A program made the translations under genes and the position numbers. Source: Opisthorchis felineus (Eukaryota > Platyhelminthes > Trematoda > Opisthorchiida > Opisthorchiidae). Taken from it: DNA of 64,000 nt. The notes under the pieces were generated by a model, which was not told where the DNA came from, ran no database searches, and saw only the letters and a list, made by a program, of their open reading frames with translations. The stretch is taken from assembly GCA_004794785.1 (NCBI GenBank), contig SJOL01005983.1:23074-87073 (forward strand), in the 5' to 3' direction. Every line of letters starts with the position of its first letter. Within the stretch, counting starts at the first letter, position 1. Shown here in pieces: positions 61,340 to 64,000 of the stretch.

Positions 61340-63624
61340 CTGGAATGAGAAAGGATGATGAAGGAAAGCTACACCATGCAGTAAGCAGAAAGCCACTGGT
61401 AAGCATGACCGAAAGGGGAAAAAATGGCTCGTTTCTAAGTGAACAATTAGTAATAACCGGTGCCTCCAATCTTCTACATTATGCTGCCTAACCGGCTGGT
61501 GCTGAACGCCCTGCCTCTCGACTGGTGGAGATGCAAAATTAAACCAGACGGGAGCTTCATGTATGACCAAGTGACAAAGGCATGCATCATGTAAATAAAA
61601 CAGCGCGACGATCAATAATGCACATTGGAAAGGTCATCGGTTTAAAATTGGAGGATAGACGACAGATGTCAACTAAGATTAACACACCCATGACCTGGTT
61701 ACATGAGAATGTGCGGCCTAAGCCGACTACTATAGATGTCTCGGGTTCATACTAGACGATCCTAAGTGAGCCTCCAATCCTCGACCTGTGGCAGAAGAGT
61801 CAAACGGATATTTGTTGAATAATGTCGTCATATGTCACTCACAAACAGGTAACCAGCCAGTTTGAACTCAACTGGAAGACCTAGTATCTAGCACGCGAGC
61901 AGGAGTTGAATCTGCATGTCGAGCGCGAACAGAGAAACCTAACAAGCACAAAGCTGTGCTTGCTGCTTCAGCAAAATCTGCGCGCTGATAAGCAACAAGG
62001 TCATGCGAGACCTTAGTAAGGGGTTCACAGACGAAATCGATAATAGGCATCAAACAAGGGGAGAAGGAAATGGAGAAAACTCGGTATGACAGAATGAACT
62101 TATTCTATTGTCACCTGGTAAAACAGTGCGTGTTATAAACATCATTTTTAATTAAGGGTCAAAGAATTGGGAGTGAATTACAAAGCCGTCAATCGGGCTA
62201 ATCTCTACGTAGCTATGACTGGTGGAAAACGGACCCCCTCTGTCTGAATCCCGAAACCAATGGACAAATACTGAGTCTGATTCACAATACACTGCTTTTC
62301 CTCTCTAGCAAACCTACAAATAGTGATCCGTTCTCCAACAAGACCGTAGGACTGTGCATACACCACTTCATTAAGTAGGGCATATGCAAGCGGCAGTCCA
62401 AAAATCCAAATGAATTGTCCAGGATAGAATACCGAGGTGGAGAAAAAAAATTTAAATCAGCACCCATACCTTAACATTTTTCACCTTCAACCCCAATACG
62501 CTTTTCGCCCACGAAACCAGCCGTGAAGCCTGATCCTGCGTGAGACAATTCGGCCGCTCGGGTCCAACAGAATCAGTATCTGCAGCATCCTCAGCTATGG
62601 TCGTTTCAATCGATCGCAGGCTTTTCTTATCATACTGCCCCAGTTGCATAAGTACAAGTTCATCGTAGGGTTCGTAAAGGAATAAGACCTAGAAAAGAGG
62701 AACAAAGCAAGCGAAGGATGATGAATGTTTATTGGTCAAATACATTTGGGACAAATAGAACTTTAAAATTACTCTCCGTTCTTGGAAAGCCGAAATGGGA
62801 TCAGTTTTGCTGGAAATTACAGCTGATTTGAAAGAGCATCTGGAAGAAGCTAGGGTCCTCTTGAGACACACTCTCGCTTAACATCTGAAAAAATACGTGG
62901 GTTGAAATGCTTGTATACAAACATAAACGGGAGCCACGGATAAGGTGACCTCAAACGAGAACACTTTTGGTCAGTAACTCACTGCCGTCTCACTCTGGGC
63001 AAAGAGACTTCCTCTTATTGGCTAGCGGAAAATAACGCGTTTTTCATAATGTTGTAAAAATGACCACACGTTTTGTAGGTTAGTGTCAGGTTTGTGGGGG
63101 ATCGCGATGACTAATGCGGTGACCTCCTTGCTAGTGAAATTCGTCCCCGGACATAGAATTCGGGTGGAAAATTCCTCCGTCGAAACACGTCTATCATACT
63201 CGAAAATTTCAGTATTAGGTGTGAAAACACAACCGCTACAGTCATCGCGAGCTACATAAGCTTAATCTGATCATACAAGTCAATAAGTCAATAAAAAGTA
63301 CTACATTGAACTCCGAAACGGTTAACCCACCTCGATCTGCGGCGATTTCTTGCGCATGGCCTCCAGATAAGGCGAAGTCTCCGCTAGCTGTCGACTCGGT
63401 GCGGATAAGAAGTAAATCGTGCGTTCGCCAGCAACCATACGCCCGGCGTATTCCTCCAAGCTGGTCGTCTGCTCGGGAGGAAGTGCACTGGTCTCCCAGC
63501 GTAAAAGCTTGGCTATTTGCTCACGAATTTCCTGCTCCGGCTCCGTAATCAATCCTTCTTTCAAATATAGGCCAAAATCTTTGAGGAACCGTCCGAATTT
63601 CTCAGGCTCTCGCGATGACTGTTG
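60995..63624 (-). CDS. TRAP1: TRAP1-like mitochondrial HSP90 gene, last three coding exons (5' part outside window)
   Basis: Exons 63624-63331, 62688-62470 and 61339-60995 join in phase 0 and give the last 285 residues of an HSP90-family chaperone. Human TRAP1 is the closest match I recognise, by the SSALP-TSLEEYA, FLYEPYDEL, DKKSL-S-ET and MRHFLR blocks and the C-terminal LLDDVRGLAGRMN. The protein has no MEEVD (cytosolic) or KDEL-type (ER) end, which also favours TRAP1. In other organisms TRAP1 is an ATP-driven mitochondrial chaperone; these exons cover the end of the middle domain and the C-terminal dimerisation domain, and not the ATP site. The N-terminal exons and targeting peptide lie beyond the right edge. 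Introns are 642 and 1130 bp. Confidence 0.93.
62470..62688 (-). CDS. TRAP1: TRAP1-like, penultimate exon
   Basis: This exon has 73 codons, phase 0 at both ends: acceptor CCTCTTTTCTAG, donor AAG|GTATGG. It encodes VLFLYEPYDELVLMQLGQYD, KKSLRSIETTIAEDAAD, then CLTQDQASRLVSWAKSVLGL and KVKNVK. It equals the 'vlF.yEp.DEl.l..L..fd.K.L.siet' linker of TRAP1 between the middle and C-terminal domains. Both joins (SPQIE to VLFLYE, and KNVK to VTQRL) agree with the family. Confidence 0.93.
63331..63624 (-). CDS. TRAP1: TRAP1-like, upstream exon (middle domain)
   Basis: This exon has 98 codons, phase 0 at both ends: acceptor TAATATTTTAG, donor GAG|GTGGGT. It encodes QQSSREPEKFGRFLKDFGLY, LKEGLITEPEQEIREQIAKL, LRWETSALPPEQTTSLEEYA, GRMVAGERTIYFLSAPSRQL and AETSPYLEAMRKKSPQIE. 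The 'ky..F...fg..lKEGi', 'iakLLr.esSa', 'tSL.eYa.RM..gq..IYyl' and 'sPy.E...kk' series is diagnostic of the HSP90 middle domain. The plus strand is also open here but is only a shadow. Confidence 0.94.
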
Positions 63625-64000
63625 CTAAAATATTATAAGCAGGAAAAATGGATGATGTTCCACGAAGGCGCATAAATATGAAGGCGAATGGTCATTATTC
63701 AGGCAAATGGTCTTAGCCCTGAAATAAATGAACTGTTATTTAGACGCTGAGACGAAAGCAGTAAAGAATAAACCGTATGATCTGTCGGTGACGTTACTAG
63801 CGAATTGTTGACCAACCTACCAGCGAAATGCTGTAGACGAACAACTGGGCAACTTAAGAGTGCAGGAGCACGTTGCCTCTTGGATTACTAACGGAGTCAT
63901 TCAGAGGTGCCATCCTCTCACATTCATTTAATACACGCCATGTTGTCAGTCCTATAGTAGCGTTCCGTATCACCTACCACGAAATCGATTCAAACGCGTG

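Overview
This is an animal (eukaryotic) window that is mostly intron and intergenic DNA. It probably comes from a digenean fluke (trematode flatworm) outside the schistosomes. That assignment is an inference: the exons are small and far apart, split by introns of about 0.6-9.5 kb, the base composition looks moderate by eye (not AT-extreme), and the retroelement relics (RTE-type LINE, Penelope-like element, Ty3/Gypsy-like gag, tRNA-derived SINEs) are of kinds common in fluke genomes. No operon, CRISPR, plasmid or phage feature was seen. Many apparent start codons of long open frames are TTG, and most long frames are chance.

The centre of the window is a head-to-head pair of paralogous genes for an apparently type I membrane protein with EGF-like and thrombospondin type 1 (TSP1) modules. 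The left copy is on the minus strand, with exons A 22242-21591, B 20785-20550, C 19229-18990, D 17510-17022 and E 10780-10619. The right copy is on the plus strand, with exons A' 31335-32001, B' 36574-36818, C' 46300-46542, D' 51984-52472 and E' 57348-57533. All five exons pair one to one, all four introns have the same phases (1, 0, 0, 0), and exon D is exactly 163 codons in both. Exon E is short; it encodes the single transmembrane helix and a brief cytoplasmic tail. The start-codon exons were not found with confidence. They should lie in the 9.1 kb between the genes, which would also hold the divergent promoters. The assembled proteins are about 592 (left) and 609 (right) residues without the start exon.

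At the right end, on the minus strand, lie the last three coding exons of a TRAP1-type mitochondrial HSP90 chaperone (63624-63331, 62688-62470, 61339-60995). The rest of the gene is beyond the window.

The remaining DNA holds a gag fragment at the left edge, two copies of the 3' end of one RTE-type LINE (about 9181-9950 and 25405-25610), a Penelope-like GIY-YIG endonuclease relic (about 40168-40513), two families of tRNA-derived SINE-like repeats, a roughly 370-bp GATA microsatellite beside a single N, and a perfect 75-bp inverted repeat that brackets another N inside the last intron of the right gene. Positions 484-9180 and 58100-60990 show nothing I can support.
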